Below are positions 1-12,900 of a stretch of DNA of 64,000 bases, piece by piece. The position numbers and the translations under genes are program-made. Within the stretch, counting starts at the first letter, position 1; the number at the start of each line of letters is the position of its first letter. Origin of the DNA: Casuarius casuarius (Eukaryota > Chordata > Aves > Casuariiformes > Casuariidae); contig PTFA01000101.1 of assembly GCA_003342895.1 (NCBI GenBank), positions 558,001 to 622,000 on the forward strand, written 5' to 3'. The notes under the pieces were generated by a model. That model made no database searches and was not told the DNA's origin. It saw only the letters and a list, made by a program, of their open reading frames with translations.

Positions 1-1289
1 CCTTGTCCCATATGTAATTACAATTACATCCTATCCTACTTTGCATTGAAGTAATAAAACATGATGTAAGTCTGTGAAGCACTTCAGGAATATTGACTTA
101 AAATATAAAGACAAATATTATTTTACAAGTTGATTTTAAGCTTACTAACTTTATTCCCACATCTAAAAGACATTTCATCTATGTAATAAGTGAAAACAAT
201 CCCTTTGCTATTTTAAAATTTCTTCCCTTACATAATAACAATTCTGAAATGCAGACTATATAAAGTGTAAAATGAAGAGAACAGATTTTGTCCTTTGCTT
301 CTACACCACTAATGTGATGGGAGCCCCAAGCTAGGTCACTAGAAAAGTGTCACAATATAGATCATGAATAGAAACAGTAACAGAGATGAGCAATATTGAG
401 AAGACTGAATACCAAATTATGATTCCTATTAAAATAGATATAGTTTGAATTTATTTTTATATGAAATGTCTAAGAGTCTTAAATCAACAATATCCAATAT
501 AATTTCAGAAGAAGATGGATTTCAGAAAACTGGGAACAAATCTTATATGTTTTGCAGTCCTGGCTGGCACAGGAAGCTTTTTCTTACAATTTCTTACAAT
601 TCTGTTCTTACAATTCTGTTTCTACTTCTACCTGGAACCAAGAAAATCTTTATGAATTACATAAAAACATAATTAATCTATGTTATTGCCTCTGGTACTT
701 AAGCTATGTAGGCTCTATCCATTTTGACAGACAATCAGACTTCTTTTCTGCTCATGTTTATCCCCTCTAACCTAGGGTCCTGAAACCATTTCAGCCCAAA
801 GTAGGGTCCTGGTCCACCTAGGCTGGGTTTCTAGCTTTTCCATAGATTTACCCAAAACATCTAAATTTTCATAGCCAGCTGAAGTTGAAAGCTGAAGCCA
901 ACAGACGGTTCTTACTACATTAGTGCTCATGGACTTCCCATACATAGGAAAGGGGATTAGATTGCTTCCTGGACTTACTGTGGACAAGCTCATTAAAATA
1001 TATATGAGAGACCCTCAAGTATTTGATGAGAAGGGTTTTCTCAGTGCTGGCAGAAATGTCAAAACAGGTAGGATGTATTTGCATTGTTATTTTTGACACC
1101 TGCATTTGACACATTAAAAATAACATCCCCTCAAAGATTTTAGAATATTTTTAGAACAGAAAGTTGATTTTTAAGGATGAATTCACTCAAATTATGAAGA
1201 GAATCTCTTCATAAAGAGCATTAACAGTGACTGAGCAATCACTTCAAATTCAGACTCAGTGATTTAGGTGCAAGGAGGATTTTATGCGA
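1..1289. other. AT-rich non-coding stretch
   Basis: No gene or recognised repeat was seen. Open frames are 75 codons or shorter and overlap each other on both strands without a recognisable protein. The only structure noticed is a short direct repeat at 581-614. Confidence 0.6.
581..614. repeat. Short tandem repeat TTCTTACAAT x3
   Basis: The 10-mer TTCTTACAAT occurs at 581-590, 591-600 and 605-614. The first two copies are directly adjacent and the third follows a 4-base spacer. It looks like a local slippage duplication in unique sequence and carries no further feature. Confidence 0.85.
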
Positions 1290-1294
1290 TTAAC

Positions 1295-1420
1295 TCACAG
1301 GACTGGGATTAAGAACAAATTTGTCAAATTCCAAACTCCTCCATAGATTTAGCATGTGACATTGGACAAGTTACTTAACCTCCCTTCTGAATTTACAAAA
1401 GAGGATCCAATTTTTCTTCA
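1295..1420 (+). repeat. MIR (CORE-SINE) relic, sense
   Basis: The stretch follows the MIR consensus order: a 'gactgggatt' block near 1303, a degraded tRNA-like/core part, then the diagnostic core 'tgtgacattggacaag' directly followed by 'ttacttaacctcc' (about 1355-1385). MIR is an ancient tRNA-derived, non-autonomous SINE mobilised by L2-type LINE machinery, and copies this diverged are no longer mobile. The call rests on recalled consensus similarity, and the borders are approximate. Confidence 0.7.
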
Positions 1421-3159
1421 CACTTTCATCTTCCAAAAAAATAAATCCTTCGAACAAAGTGAGGAATGGAGATTAATTCCCCAATCTTACCAGTTAAGGT
1501 AAATTTACATATGGACATTTTTAAGTCTCAAATATTTAGCTTGGTCCTGACAAACCACATTTGTAGCAGCACCATTGCTACTAAATAGCAGCTTGATACA
1601 TATCATAAGATGCCTTTGGACAGTATTTCAGTAGCATTTCTCCCTTTGCTTCGTATCGTTCACTGTTCTTTTCAAACTTACACTGCAAGATAGAGGGGAT
1701 ATATGTATTTCAGTTTTTAAAATTCAAAACCTTTGGACAAATTAAAGAACACTGGTAAAAGAAAATGGTGAAACTAAGTAAATACAGGGAATAAAATATA
1801 AAATCCTCTGCTCAAAAAAAGGAAGACAGCACATGTAGGTGCAAACACAGATCAGAAGTTATCAAATCCTCCCTCCTCGCCCTTCATAACAGAAGCTCTA
1901 AAATTACTTAAATATGAAAACCTTCCTTTTGACTGAGTTAAATGAGCTTTTTGAACACATTGCTGATGCTTAGAAATCTCAATTGATAGCTGAAAATTAT
2001 GGCATATATTAGGGACCATTTTCTTGAGAAAAGTATGAGAAGTCTTTCTGAAGAGAAAACTAATCTCTTTCCTCCCATATCTCCTCTGTGCCCTACCTTC
2101 CTGGGAACCCTGCTGATGATGGGGGGAGCACAATGTGTGTCCACCTTATGCAGGTAAGATGAGAGTGCTGTTGTCACCCTTAAGTGACTAACAGCTGCTG
2201 CTATCAAATCAAAAATGGCTGGAAAAATTGAAAGGGACATAAGAAAGTAATCCTTTCAAATTGCCACAATATTTACTGGAAAGAGAGGCTTTCAGGGGAA
2301 ATCAAGCATGTAATCCCGTAAGCCCGCTGCCCGGTCATGGCAGGAGCACACAGGGGCACCTATCGAAATATGGTAATGATCACAGTACTGAAGCTCGTGG
2401 AACAAATGAAAATAATGAACACATTTAAAAAGTAGTGAGAGATTCATTATTCAAATCTTTTCCATGGGCTCAGACCTATTGTTGATATTCATAATTAAAA
2501 GCATCCAGCTACATAGTTTTGCCTTTCGTGTAAGTTTACTTAGAACTGAGATGGAAAAAAATCTCCCCCCCCACCCCTTGCCCAACATACACACATTTAT
2601 AAAAATAGTCACAGCATTGTCATGCCGCATAATATCAAAAACATCCATTTTATGGCTTCACAATTTCCTCCTCATACTACTGTGCACCAGCAGTAACAAA
2701 TACAAAAGCAGATCGATTTACAGTTCAAGTTAAGTTCCGTGAGTTCCCCATGGTGAAGCAATTATTCCCTCAGAGGTTCTTATTTTCTTTATCACACCAT
2801 GAATTCCTCAGACAACGAATGTGCAGTTTCCACCGTGTGGTTACTTGCATTGCAACAAAAATCTCAGGAACAGTATATAAGGACGGACATTTTTCTTTCT
2901 GCAGATGCTTCCTTAATTTAAAGTTTGATCTCTCTACAATCATTTATTCTTTGCAAGGTTTGTGTCCATTAATCTAATCTAAGCTATCCTTTTCCCTTTA
3001 AGCCCACAAGTCATTTAGTTCTGAATAATATGGATTAGCTTGTTGATAAAAACCCAGGGTGTAACATCACCTGTATTGAGTTGCAGTGAAGTGGTACAAC
3101 CAATATTTCATATATCTAAGAGCTGGAGATAGACATCGTTACTGAACCTCAGCTTTATA

Positions 3160-3480
3160 CTTAGGCTGTATCTGGCTGCAAGGCACGCGCAGCATTGGTT
3201 TCAAACCTGGCGTTACACTCATAACTTAGCTTCCTCTTGCAAAAGTCAGCCGTCAGGACTGTTTGCACCGATGCACGCACGGCCATCGTCTTTGGCTCCC
3301 ATCCAAAGCACAGGGGCTGCCTCTTCCTCTCCTTCTGCCTCTGCAGAGGCTTTAGCTTCACTCTCCAGCTCTGCAGCCATCCTTGGGGACAAGTTCTCCC
3401 TCTATTCCCCTTTTCTGGTGCTACTTTTAGAGAGTAAAGCCCTGCAGATCAGCTGTCCCAGAATCCCATGGTAGGGCAGC
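3160..3480. other. Locally GC-richer patch with CpGs
   Basis: This patch is visibly richer in G+C than its flanks and keeps several CpG dinucleotides around 3186-3290. Overlapping frames of about 66 codons exist on both strands but resemble no known protein. It may be an old mobile-element remnant or a regulatory patch; nothing decides between these by eye. Confidence 0.4.
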
Positions 3481-4263
3481 TCTCCAGAAAACTTTCCCTA
3501 CTTCTGTCCATCATTTTTAATACAGAGGAATTCCTAAGGTACTAAAAGGAGGTCAGATAATTTTACATTCCAAATGAATGGACATGTCAAGCTTGGTAAA
3601 ACTGGTGATGGCTGTGTTTCTCCTCTGGTTTGATAAAGACATCCTCCATGGTCAAGAAAAGTCATGATAAATCCTCTAGTTTCACAAAAATAGTAAATTA
3701 CAATAATAAAATTAATCTATTTAAATTCACCGTCCCTTGTTTTTATGCTCATGTTATTTCTCTCCTGATCTCCCTCTCTCTCTCTGTTGTTTTAGTTACA
3801 GAAGTGGCAGAGGGGCCCACCTGGTCATAACTTCGGTTAACTAAAACTTAACTAGGTGCTAACTTCTATTTCATTCTCACATTTATTAGACATCATATGA
3901 ATACATTATTCAGAGATTTGATTTGCACAAATCCCTTATTTCTGACAATTTTATATAAGTAGCTAAGTGGTGGTTTTGAGGCCATACACAAATGTAATAA
4001 ATACCACTTTTGCACAGTATCAGCTTGCCCTGGACCTTTGGAGGCAACTAGCACATATAAAACACTAGACTCAAGGAATTACGGGGAACTTGGGCATCTG
4101 AACATGGCTCTTAGAGTCCAGAGTGCTGCACAATATCCGTTCAACTAGTAATCTGCAATAAAAGACAAAAGAAATTACTGAGGGGTGGAAGAAGAAGCAT
4201 AGAGTCACATAAGGATATTTTAGTACACACTTTTTTCCTGGGAATTACATGTATATTCTCAAA

Positions 4264-4291
4264 CATGCACACACACATGCATACATATATG
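4264..4291. repeat. Imperfect (CA)n/(TA)n microsatellite
   Basis: This is a short alternating purine-pyrimidine tract, CA repeats followed by TA-rich steps. No associated feature was seen. Confidence 0.8.
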
Positions 4292-4724
4292 CGCTCGTTT
4301 GCTAATTTTCACATTTATTTGTGCTATTTTTAATTGTGTGGTTGCTTATAAATAGGAAAAGCAAAGAAAGTCTGGAGAAAAGTTGTGAGTGAAGAGTGAT
4401 CACACCAAGCAGAGTGTTTTCACTGAAAGAAGCAGGATCAGAGAAGAGACTAGGATATTACTGTGAGATGGTGAAAAGTTTTGTGTACAAACCTGTGAGA
4501 GAAGAGCTGAGGAAACTCTGTAATTAAGTCATGAAGGAGAGGCATGCAGTGTGGCAGAGCTGCAGAAGACTGTGAAGGTGAGAGCAAGAAGTTTGAACTT
4601 AATATGATGAAGAAGAGGGTCAGCTGGAGACTCATAGAAAAGATGATATTGTCACCTGAAAGTCCAGTTTCACCCTTAGCATGATTTGAATGGCTTCAAC
4701 AGAAATATGGCAGGTATTATTCCC

Positions 4725-4743
4725 CACACAAACACACACACAC
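4725..4743. repeat. (CA)n microsatellite
   Basis: CA dinucleotide tract with one interruption (AAC near 4730). Confidence 0.8.
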
Positions 4744-5394
4744 GCCACCACCATCAAAGGAACGGAGGTGTTTATAGGTCTGTCACTGAAATCAGTATTT
4801 GCTGGTGAATAATATCTCCTTCACTCCTCTGTCTACTTTTCAGTTTTGTAAGTAGGACGAGTCAGGATACAGAATTTTCTACAAAAGTAAAAATGGACAT
4901 GTAGGAAACATTTTTACTGTATTTCAGAAAGAAAACCTGATATATCCAAATTTCTCATGAAAATGAAATTAAAAAAAGAAAAATCAGGCAAATAGCAACA
5001 TTTCAGTTTGGTTGCACTGGAGCGAAACATAATGACTTGCAGCTCACTGGGGCCATGATGAATCACACAAGGCTGGCAGCTTCCAGAGTTACAGCCTAAC
5101 TATGGAATAACACTGTACCTGGCCTGCAAGGTAAAAGTGGCCTGAAACTATGTAGCCTTGGAATCTGACTTCCCAGAAACCACTAGCAAGCTGTGTTTTG
5201 GTGAAAGTGCTTTGAAACCAATCCATTTCCATGGAATACTTCAGTTTTGACAAAGCATTGTTTTCCTCAAAAACAGTTTGCTGAAAAATTCCCGATGGTC
5301 TTTATTCACAGACCTGAGGTCCATAAGAGCAGAAAACTGTTTGTAGCAGTTTTTTTAGGAAACTTGCATCTTAACAGTTTCCGTGACACTTATT

Positions 5395-5406
5395 GGGGGG
5401 GGGGGG
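5395..5406. repeat. G12 homopolymer
   Basis: Twelve consecutive G residues, followed by a C and more purines. Length at such a run is error-prone in assemblies. Two similar runs occur in this window at 22547-22559 (G13) and 57595-57606 (C12). Confidence 0.95.
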
Positions 5407-6055
5407 CGGAATGGAGGGAAGTCTTTGAGGCATGTTATTTTACTTTCTTTTAAAAACATGTACATCAGCCTTGTTATACCAAAGGTAAAATAGTAGACAG
5501 CTAGGTCATAATATGCACTAAATCATAATATTATTGCAAACAAAGGTTATAAGAAGAGACAAAAGGGAAAGAGCATGTGTGTCATCTGGAATTACAGCTG
5601 AAACGGCCATTTACCAGCAATTTGATAACTGGTCAACCAGCCGTGCTCACTAGTTCGTGACTATTATCTACATGTTTTCCCATTTATTACCTGCCAGCTG
5701 AGGCCAATTTTCAGCCAGGAACTATAGCAGCTGTCTCTATGGAAAATAAAAGAATGTCACTTTAAATTTTGTTGCAGCATGAAAGAAATGTCAGCTTCAT
5801 GCTGAAAACGTACAGTGATATGCATTTTTTCTGACCTGAACACATTGCATCAATTCATATTCATGAAAATGTCATTTGTGACTTGCTTTTTTCTGTTTGT
5901 TAACCAATTTCCAACCTAAAAACCACCTTTTTTCTAGTTGCTCATTGATCACTGTAAATGTAGCACTAACCTCTCATACAAAGTCCAGAAAGCTTTAAAG
6001 AATTTGTATTTTCAGTGGTGTGGTTTGCCATTGAATACGTTTTAATAGAAAAGAC

Positions 6056-6131
6056 AAGGGAAAAAAGGAAGGAAATAAGGAAAGAGGGAAAGAGGGAGAG
6101 AGGGAGGGAGGAAGGAAGGAAGGAAGGAAAG
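6056..6131 (+). repeat. Homopurine (GGAA/GAGG)n tract
   Basis: 76 bases of A and G on the plus strand with a single pyrimidine (T at 6076). The last 55 bases are uninterrupted. The 5' half is mixed GA and GAGGG, and the 3' part is a regular GGAA tetranucleotide repeat. Homopurine-homopyrimidine mirror-like tracts of this size can form triplex (H-DNA) in principle. The frames across it encode only Lys/Arg/Glu/Gly-rich or Ser/Pro/Leu-rich low-complexity sequence and are not genes. Confidence 0.95.
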
Positions 6132-9100
6132 CTTCTTTTCTGTGCTTTTCCCAAATTACATCAACAATTTACTATACTTTTAGGCTATTTTCTTTTCAAA
6201 ATATATCTTTGCCTGAGTTCTATTTTGTTACCTGACTTTTGGCCTTTGAGATACATGTGATCTAGTCAAGAGTCACATAAGAGTCATTGTTAGAGATAGC
6301 TGATCTTTTAATGACTATTTCTGGAACTATCTGCCTATTCTTTAATTCATCAACTACCATGCCCAGAGAAGATAAACTTGACATAGGACTAATATACTAT
6401 TAATATATTGAGTAACTATCTAGTTCTAAACATTAGTTAAGAGAGGAAAAAGTCACATTTCATCTGTGTTTAATTTTTCATTCTAATTTATAAAGGGACT
6501 CCTCTGTATTCTTCACAAAAGTATAAAGCCCTCCCTACCTCTGATAATCCTTTTATGCTTTCATGTTAATATGACAGAGTAAGGAGTATTAATTATTAAA
6601 TACTGCTTATAAAGTGCTGTAAATATACACCACTTTACAGAACTTAAGATAAGCAATGGCTCCATTCCTAATGAGCTTACTATAATTAAATTCATTGTTG
6701 AATCTACATATGAAATGTATTTAGGAGTTAAGCCACACAGGAAAAATCTTCAGACCATGTAGACGCATACTTGTGTGCCTAACTTGTTCCTGGGTTGTAA
6801 AAATTAGGAATAGTACTTGTAAATCCCTTTGATTAACTATTTACTCAGTTAATTCATTGAACTGCATGGTTAAGCATTTATAAAATAAACATACAGATAC
6901 TTGGGAATGTTGAAGGTAGAATATGTGTAGGTGAGGGGGAAAGCTGACCTACGAGGTCTAATAGTCCATAATATCTAACATGTAATTTTTTTTTGCTTTT
7001 GGATAGATATGCTGCTTGTTAAAAGTATATCTGGCATGCATACAATGATATTTAGAAACAAGACTCATTCTACCTTCAGTCCTCCCAATACATGACACAA
7101 ATCCCTTTCCCTGCCCACATTATACCTTTCAGCTGCAGCACAGTTGTTTGCATTAGGTTGCTTTGTTTGAAAAGTAAAGCCCTTCTAGGAACCCATTTAT
7201 TGATCATTTATATGTCCTTCTGGGATTGTTTATATTTACAGGCATAGATATACAAAATGGGACACAAAGAACCAGAATAAAAATAAAGAAATGTGAGATA
7301 GCAGATGGTAGAATAGTTTTTTATTAGTTATTCATTAATTAATTTACATTTCAAAAGGTTACCTTCAGGCTCAGGATAATTGAGTGAAAAAAGGTGAGAC
7401 ATACATACAAAGGTTTTTGGTTTTGTTTTTGTTTTTAAGGAAGGTAATGAAATCCCCAAAAAGCTGTAATGCTGTACTGCAGTCCTAGACTGCTCTTTTC
7501 TAACTGATATTATTTGCCATATTTCTATTTTATTCAAGAATTTACAAGGAACTGTTATGCACAGATCCTCATGGGACGGACAATCACTGGTTTTGCCTTA
7601 CAGACATGCAACAGTTGACAGATGAGCAACTTCCTAAGGAGTCTAGTCTGTCCTGCACATGTCCATGAGGTTGCTTGGGGTGAAAAGCTGCGCAGCTGGG
7701 AGCTACGTCTAATTTCATGAGACCAGCAGAGTTGATCTACAGCTGCTTCCATAGAAGAATTTGGCCTCCTTTGGTACTCTAATCTCTTCACTTGTGACAA
7801 CAGGCTTTTCTCCTTAGATGTCTACCCCTCCTTGGACAGGTCAGGGTTAAAGACAGCGGTACACAGTCATTTTCACGGCCGAAGGAATGAAATGGGCTCT
7901 CCTGTGTGATCAGCCTCCTCTCTTTCCCATCTTTGTAGATCACCATCTGGGCTGCTCTGGTACTTCAAACCAAATGTAGCTGCACTCAGGGTAGACACTA
8001 TTGACTGGATCTACGGCCAGCCTTCTGGGCTGGGCAGATAAGGGCAAGAATGATAACAACTTTTAATCACAAATTACAGCTGCCCTGGTGTTGATATAAA
8101 TCAGCAAGCTAGGGACGAAAGACTTCATACACATACGCTATCCATCCTACCATGCATTATGCATTAGCCAAAGTGCTAGGGGGGAAAAGCCGAACTGTTG
8201 GTTTCATCAGTAAATCTTGGCAACATACTGTTAAGCAGAGATATTTGTAGACTAACCTTGAAAATATAGGGATCTACTATCCTACTCTTAGGTATTACCT
8301 ATAGAATTTCTGCAGGAGCCATGCAGCATTTTTATTTCTAACGGATTATCTTTGTCAGGAGAAGTTCTAGATTCCCAGTGTTAAATACAAATTCATGCTT
8401 TTCTTGTTTATTTGCAGCATATGTTCCTTGGCTGTAGTACATGACACACACTGTGTGTTGCTCCCATAAAGCAGATGCTATGAGAAAACAAAAAGGCATG
8501 AATTTATCTTTAATGTTAGAAATACTGAACTAACATAAGAACACTATATGCAGAATCAAAATCTCTGTAATTTTCCCTAGCAATGACAATTCAAAACCAT
8601 TTATATCATAAGCGGTGGCATAAAAATGGACCTAGCTTTAGGAAGACTTTATTTTCAATTATCTTGAGGACATTTTAAACCACTTAACCTGTCTCTTTAG
8701 GATTTTTATATATTGATCATGCATCAATATTTAATCCTTCATTTTCTGAGGAATTTACAGTATAATAAACTTTAATGCATCAGCTTAAAACAACTGAAAT
8801 TTATCTGACATATTTAGACTATTAAGTCTTCACAGTCATTTTGAGAAATTATTTTCTGAGAGCAGACATTTCTGTGGTAAATTAGTTCCTGTGGTAGCGT
8901 TAATGCTGTTGCTGTTATTATTTACATTTCACTATCATTGATGTGGATCTCTTTGGATACTTTTAATCTCCTTTTGCATTCAGCACAGAACACATTCTGC
9001 TGTTCTAAAAAGATTTGTAATCTACCTGGAACGTCATGTCTTCTCACAGCATCAGGCAAATTGGTCAGGTCAATTTTTGGTTGCTGTTAGCCAGCAGTAG

Positions 9101-9339
9101 CATAATCTAAACAGACGTCTTTCCTTATTTACAGATGAGACAGTATGAACCAATGGTCACATCTTATCGCCATTAGCTTCTTGAAAGACAAATAAGCATG
9201 AAAAATACTTATGTTTTCATTTTTCCATGAACCCATTGATCAGCAGGAGGGGTTGCAGGATTCCTAATTAACATGTTAAAGAAGGTCTCTGACCCTAGGT
9301 TTCCCAAAGCAGAGTCTCAGACGTGGAGTATCACAAACT
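6132..9339. other. Non-coding stretch, AT-rich
   Basis: No gene or clear interspersed repeat was recognised. A T/G-rich stretch lies at about 7412-7437, and a small perfect hairpin at 8710-8730. Frames are 81 codons or shorter. Confidence 0.55.
8710..8730. repeat. Small perfect inverted repeat (hairpin)
   Basis: An 8-bp stem, ATATTGAT (8710-8717) against ATCAATAT (8723-8730), with a 5-base loop CATGC. It has no T-run or gene next to it that would make it a terminator or RNA element, and it may be chance in AT-rich DNA. Confidence 0.8.
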
Positions 9340-9344
9340 CATTT

Positions 9345-9475
9345 CCTGTAAGTGGTACAACGGCAAATGACAGCTCGAGCTGGGTGCCTGCAGAGAGGGA
9401 CCCGAACACAGGAACCCCTGGGCAATTCTAGCTTTGCAGTCTAAGTTCTCCACCACTCACATGGTAGTTTGGACC
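9345..9475 (-). repeat. Probable MIR/tRNA-SINE relic, antisense
   Basis: Read on the minus strand this resembles the tRNA-like head of MIR. On the plus strand 'gggacccgaacacagg' (about 9397-9412) corresponds to a reversed B-box region, followed by a degraded block ending 'tctccacca' that fits the reversed SINE head; 'gtaagtggtacaa' upstream fits the reversed core. Divergence is high, so this is a probable call only. Confidence 0.45.
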
Positions 9476-11461
9476 AATAACAGTATTCAGGTCTGGGATC
9501 TTCCCGTTCCTTACTGGGTCCCATCGTTGTCTCTCAAGGCCCAGAGGAGGTAATTCCAGACCACAACAACTAACACTGCCCAGCAGTGAGAGCAGGCTCT
9601 GTTTCTCAAGGTCCTGATGCCCGGCACAGGCCTTATCTCAAAGTCTTGACACCCTCCCTTTCAGCGTGTGAGACGCAGGAGCACAGACTGCTTGTAACAT
9701 CCTTATCTTTCCAGCTTGAACCAGCTCTGGGGCCTCTTTTACTGAGCTAGATGAAAGTTCCTCATGTTATCTGAGCGCAGCCTAAGGCTTCAGCAAATTT
9801 ACTTACTCATGCTAAGTAAGTTTTATATAAGTTGTGCTAAGCGGCCAACTCTAGACAGCCCCAGTCCAATATGCTTTAACAGAACAGTCCATCCAACTCT
9901 TCTTGATTCATCAGATTATGACAGTATTTTTCAAAAGAAAGTAGAGGTAGTTTATCTCTTTTCTGTAAAAGATCCTCACATAAATTTGACAGTGAGTATC
10001 ATCACATTCCTTGCAGATGAATTATATTATCTGACACTCCAACAAAGAGTTCTTTATATATTTAGAAATGAATTTTTCTTAGGTTACCATTATTCAGCCT
10101 GATTTGAAGAAACGTTCTGTACAAAAAGGGAGAGTTAAAAAAAAAGAAGCTTCTTTTCTTAAGGAATGTTTAACCTTTTGTAAGATATTCATTTCCAAGT
10201 GCTGTTGCAGTCAATAATTGGTTGTTTATCAGAAATTAAATAAAATATCTCTTCCTGTGCATGCTTTAGCGGACAACAAATGCATTCCTTTTGCATATTG
10301 TGGAAGCACTTCCCACTTCTAACTAGTGAAACTTCAGAGTAACTATCATATATATTGAATGTGAGCAGCATATCTCCATACAATGTGTAAGGCTCCAAGT
10401 GTGGGAGTCAAAGGAAGAATGTAACAATTTTTATGTAGGCCTAAATAGCTGTTATCCACTTCTAACCTATAGGAGATAAAATACTAAGGGGTGTTTTGAA
10501 AATTAACAAATGTTTATCAGTCCAAACTATTTCCTTTTTTACTATTCCTATTCTATTTTCTTTTTAGGATCCCATCCTGATAGTTAATAAGTACTACCAG
10601 TGAGTTGCTGAGCACCTCATCTACCTTTGGTTTAGTACCTTACAGGATTAGGTATGAACATCCAACCTTGCATTTATGCATATATTCAGAGCAGGAATCT
10701 CAAGCAGAAGAAATACAATTGAGCAGGGATTTGATATGCTCTGTGCATCTATGAGAGTGGATTTGCTCTAGAAAGAAAACCAGTACAATTTGAGTCAAGT
10801 CAAGGAATGTAGAGGTTAATTTAGAGCATTGTTTTTTATTTTATTTGATTCCTCACAATCCATCAAGCATTTCACTAAATATTTTCAGACTGCTAAGACA
10901 AAAACAAAACAAAATGAAGATTGAATAGGTAAGTAATATAGAAAATTTCAAGAGATCAAAAGTGAAAGTTGTTTGCTATCTGACTAGTTTTTCATTTCAG
11001 CCTAGAGCTCTGACTAAAAGCTTTTCCAATTACATAGAAAACTTACATAGTAAATACTATAAATTGAATATGTGGAATAAAGACAAAATTAGCTTTTTAG
11101 TTGTATAATGTTCACTATTTAGGCTTTTTTTAAAAAAAATATTTTGAAATATCTCATTTTGTAGAAAAGTATTATGCCAAAAACAGTTAAGAAGAGTAAT
11201 TAGCCTCAGAATTCATCAGAATAAAACTTCTTCGAATTTGAATTTAGACTTAAAATAGGTCTTAATGAAGTTTTTGTGTTTGCTTTCCTATACATTCTAA
11301 CAATCAGTTGGAATTTTTAGGGAAGCAGCATATTTTAACTGAACATTGGAAATTAATGTGAATTAATACATATTATACTTGACATCTTGATTCTGAATAT
11401 GTTCTAACAGCTATAATCTTTCAGTCATAGAGCTGAATGAGTGGCATGTAACCAAAGCTCT

Positions 11462-11462
11462 N
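11462..11462. other. Unresolved base (N)
   Basis: Single ambiguous base in otherwise ordinary AT-rich DNA; one of three in the window. Confidence 0.99.
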
Positions 11463-11720
11463 GGTCACTAGCTCAAATTCTGGAATTCTTGTACTTGAAA
11501 TCAGAATGAACTCATGACCCGGCCCAAAACTCCTGGAATTACCCATCTAAATATTTTGTAAATGCTTTGCAGGGGGAAGGTTGCTGTGAAAAAGGAATCA
11601 GAATACTCAGGCTAGACTATATAATTTGTTTGTCACTCTCATTAATAAGTATATTTTTATAATCTATTTACTATATGCAATATATAAACTTTCAAGAAAA
11701 TATTAAATGGAATGTGCCGT

Positions 11721-11752
11721 ATATATCTATATCTATCTATCTATCGATCTAT
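11721..11752. repeat. (TATC)n microsatellite
   Basis: TATC/TATA tetranucleotide repeat with one TCGA interruption at about 11743-11747, flanked by AT-rich DNA. Such tracts are usually length-polymorphic. Confidence 0.9.
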
Positions 11753-12549
11753 ATTTATAACATATAAATAGAAATGATACACTTATGCATTTCATCAGCC
11801 AGAAGTTGAATCTTTTATCTTTTTAAAAAGCAGAACAAAATACTCTCCCACTTTTGCATACCATTTTATAATCCTGTATAAAATATCCATCCACAACATA
11901 ACAATAAAATTGGACTTGGATTCTTGTGATCACATCATACTTGTTTATTTAAAGATATACGGTTACTCTTTAGACATAAACTAATTAAACTTTTGTTATA
12001 TAAGAATGTAAATTACAGTGCATCTAAATCTGAATTTATTACTTAAACATCAAATGACACAAAATAAATAAAAAAAAACTAATAATATTCATCAGGATTC
12101 AGCTACAAAAACAATATAAGAGAGTGAGTATGCTATTTGGAATAGTCTGATATTGCTGGGCCTGAATTTGGAATTCTCTGATATTGCTTCTGTTTCCTTT
12201 TTAAAATACGGATGGTCCTCTGAATGTGGTTAGGCAATGGCCAGTCATCTCCAAAATGATGTGGGCTGGTCAATCAAATGAATCAAGATCGAAGCAAAGC
12301 TATGTGAAAAATAACAGTGAAAACAAAATAGCTGCACTGCATCAATTTGAAATGGTACCTTATTTTATCCTGGTTGCTGAGTGTATATGTTTCTCATCCT
12401 CTTCATTAAAACATTCTGCCCGTAAAAAATGAAAAATATTCAATGGACATGGATAAAATTCATACCTAAATGCACATGCAGAAGACAATCATCAACTGTC
12501 TTTTCTTAAGTGAAACTCGTTAGGATTGTCACCTAAGCAAAGACAGAGG

Positions 12550-12900
12550 AAGTGGAGGCTGAGTTTGCGTGGGACTGAAAGGAAAGATGAGCTCAGACTA
12601 GATCAGATGCAGAGGCAAGCTACTCAAATAAATAGGAGAATGGAATATCTATCATGAAAGTGCAAACTAGCAGAGTGTGGCCTATTTAGTCTAGCAAAAC
12701 AAAGGGTGAGAGAGGACAAGACTGCTCTCTATAAAGCCATGGGGAGGGGGTCCAAGCTTTGGGGAGGAAGAAGATCTGTTTAAGCAAAAAGATAAATACA
12801 TTCATGACTGTGAATACATTTAGTCTAAAAATGTAAGACACTCAGAAGAGTCAAACCTCAAAAATGGCATATATTTAGCAAGGGACATTAAAAAAAATAA
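12550..12900 (+). mobile_element. Old CR1 LINE fragment, sense
   Basis: The sequence follows the coding region of CR1 downstream of the reverse transcriptase core. A block around 12685-12700 (tttagtctagcaaaac) is followed by 'gagaggacaagactgctc' and 'tctataaa' (to 12735), then 'gtgaatacatttagtct' near 12809-12825. These occur in this order in CR1 ORF2. Stops and indels break every frame, so it is a dead relic. It has no 3' octamer tail, and the borders are approximate. It is separate from the next CR1 copy, because both contain the same part of the element. Confidence 0.65.

Larger units (their letters stand above)
1421..6055. other. Non-coding stretch with minor simple repeats
   Basis: No gene was recognised. 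Frames here reach 100 codons at most (minus strand, 1938-2240) and have no domain, signal peptide or splice context that I can support. The stretch holds a GC-richer patch (3160-3480), two CA-rich microsatellites (about 4.3 and 4.7 kb) and a 12-base G run (5395-5406). Confidence 0.55.
9476..12549. other. Non-coding stretch
   Basis: A moderately GC-rich part (about 9480-9740) passes into strongly AT-rich sequence. The longest frame (9764-10102, plus, 112 codons) has no recognisable domain. One unresolved base lies at 11462. No gene is supported. Confidence 0.55.

Noticed and set aside
6015..6260. 81-codon frame rich in Lys, Arg, Glu and Gly
   Set aside because: It is the translation of the homopurine simple repeat.
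8710..8730. Hairpin terminator or small RNA
   Set aside because: 8-bp AT-rich stem without a T-run or an adjacent gene; chance is sufficient.
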